From positions 9,382,243 through 9,446,242 of the forward strand of contig OU744449.1 in the NCBI GenBank assembly GCA_916610825.1: a stretch of DNA of 64,000 bases, given 5' to 3'. Shown here piece by piece: positions 62,922-64,000 of this stretch. Source of the stretch: Haliclystus octoradiatus. Its lineage: Eukaryota > Cnidaria > Staurozoa > Stauromedusae > Haliclystidae. Under the pieces are notes generated by a model. It worked only from the letters and a program-made list of their open reading frames with translations, had not been told where the DNA came from and did no database searches. A program made the translations under genes and the position numbers. Within the stretch, counting starts at the first letter, position 1, and each line of letters opens with the position of its first letter.

Positions 62922-63747
62922 TAGGGATGAGACGATTGTTCTGAAAATAATCGATTTTGCCGATCATCGGCGCTATTTTTATTAATCGAAAAATAATCGG
63001 CATCGGCAAATAAATTGATTTTTAATCGTTGAACCGATTATTATTTGACAATGAAATTTGAAACAAAAGTTCCGAAATAGTCGCTACTGTTTGTTTACAT
63101 CGTTTTGTAATTCAAAACATTTGAATAATTCGTCATGCCATTTGACACGTTCTATTGTTATAACGTGAAAAAGGTCAACACATTAGCGTTGATGAATAAC
63201 ACACGTGAGCACGGTTGAATGAATAATTTTATTTACGACAAAAAAGCAGCGGTCGAGTTAAAATTTTGAGAAAACAATTTTCACATAAAATGAAGTTGTT
63301 TCATATTATAGCAAACGTTTTTGTGGGGATTATATCATGATTGTTTTGATTGGAATACTCATCAGACTTGGAAGGATTTTCCAATCAGTTATGGGAAGAA
63401 AGTCTCTTTGTTGTGTTAATGGTTTATCAACAACATTTAATTTTGTTGAAAACTTACGCTTAACGGCTACTGATTTACTACTACCAGTACTAATTTCCAT
63501 TTAAATTCTCATTCAAAACAAATCATTTACGATGTGAGCGTAACACATTTAATGTTTCATTTCAACTTTGACTTGTGTGATGAAAATATCTACGGTCCGC
63601 GTGTTGTCAGACGGCCAATATTTTGTAATGGTTTGTTTGAGTGAGAAATAATCGAAACATTCGATTAATCGGCCGATTACTGTGACTAATCTGCTGAGAA
63701 CTAATCGGCTTCGAACATCGGTGAATTTGATAATCGTCTCATCTCTA
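62922..63747. mobile_element. 826-bp hAT-type MITE
   Basis: Ends TAGGGATGAGACGATT and AATCGTCTCATCTCTA (one mismatch) with a perfect 8-bp target duplication GTAAAAAC (62914-62921 and 63748-63755). Subterminal sequence is rich in AATCGGC and GATTAATCG motifs on both sides. No transposase. Confidence 0.92.
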
Positions 63748-63755
63748 GTAAAAAC

Positions 63756-64000
63756 CCGGGTTTTCAAAAGTCTTTCAAAAGTCCGCTTTCAAAAAGTTCA
63801 GATAGAGTATCAGTTTACACAAGGTTAGATTTATCTATTTTGTCTAAACTAAACGCTGTAGGCCTAACACCAGTGTTTCTTATCGGTTTTTCATTGAAAT
63901 TGGATTTTTATACTTCATCGATTCTGTAGATTCAGATCGATATGTTTTTTTTATTTAAATCATTCAAAATGACTTTTTTATTCATATCTAATTAAATTAC
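63756..64000. other. Intronic AT-rich DNA to window end
   Basis: No feature recognised. Confidence 0.4.

Overview
This is a window from an AT-rich animal nuclear genome. The evidence is intron-split metazoan genes (STRAD pseudokinase, ORMDL), an SLC32/VIAAT-like transporter, a universal stress protein exon and a very dense load of retrotransposons and DNA transposons. It is probably a marine invertebrate; a deuterostome such as a tunicate is possible, but the sequence does not settle this. A 500-base run of N marks an assembly gap.

Layout. Positions 1-7053 and 18339-25391 are two nearly identical copies (about five differences by eye) of a BEL/Pao LTR retrotransposon sitting inside a minus-strand Penelope-like element (PLE) with a GIY-YIG nuclease. 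Copy 1 is cut at 7053, where an unrelated PLE without a visible endonuclease (7054-about 11104) takes over and fuses in frame to the BEL integrase. Copy 2 is full length, with identical LTRs and a 6-bp target duplication. A third PLE fragment (16937-17672) faces copy 2 tail to tail across a perfect (ATT)n array of about 493 bp. Two intronless paralogous genes for type II membrane glycosyltransferase-like proteins (13486-15063 plus; 27083-28492 minus) lie on either side. They are mosaic in similarity, suggesting gene conversion.

From 28634 to 34543 lies a 5.9-kb DNA transposon with perfect 60-bp inverted repeats, a 7-bp target duplication, a 210-bp subterminal tandem repeat and a nested LINE that has its own 12-bp target duplication. 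From 36058 to 51006 (minus) is a complete 12-exon STRAD gene whose exon phases all join; its last intron holds a giant (AAT)n array with the assembly gap, and other introns carry PLE ends with hammerhead-like cores, MITEs, a foldback element and a Helitron. ORMDL (52522-55380, minus, three exons) carries a hAT-type element with a nested tRNA-like SINE. A TIR element (55961-57208), a tandem duplication, an intronless SLC32-like transporter (58731-60392) with a perfect 29-bp 3'-UTR hairpin, the first exon of a universal stress protein (62173) and an 826-bp hAT MITE close the window.

How the genes relate. STRAD acts in the LKB1-MO25 kinase complex, ORMDL restrains sphingolipid synthesis, and the transporter would load amino acids into vesicles or move them across membranes. 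I see no operon-like relation among them. The left half is a transposon-built region in which the two glycosyltransferase-like genes are the only apparent host genes.
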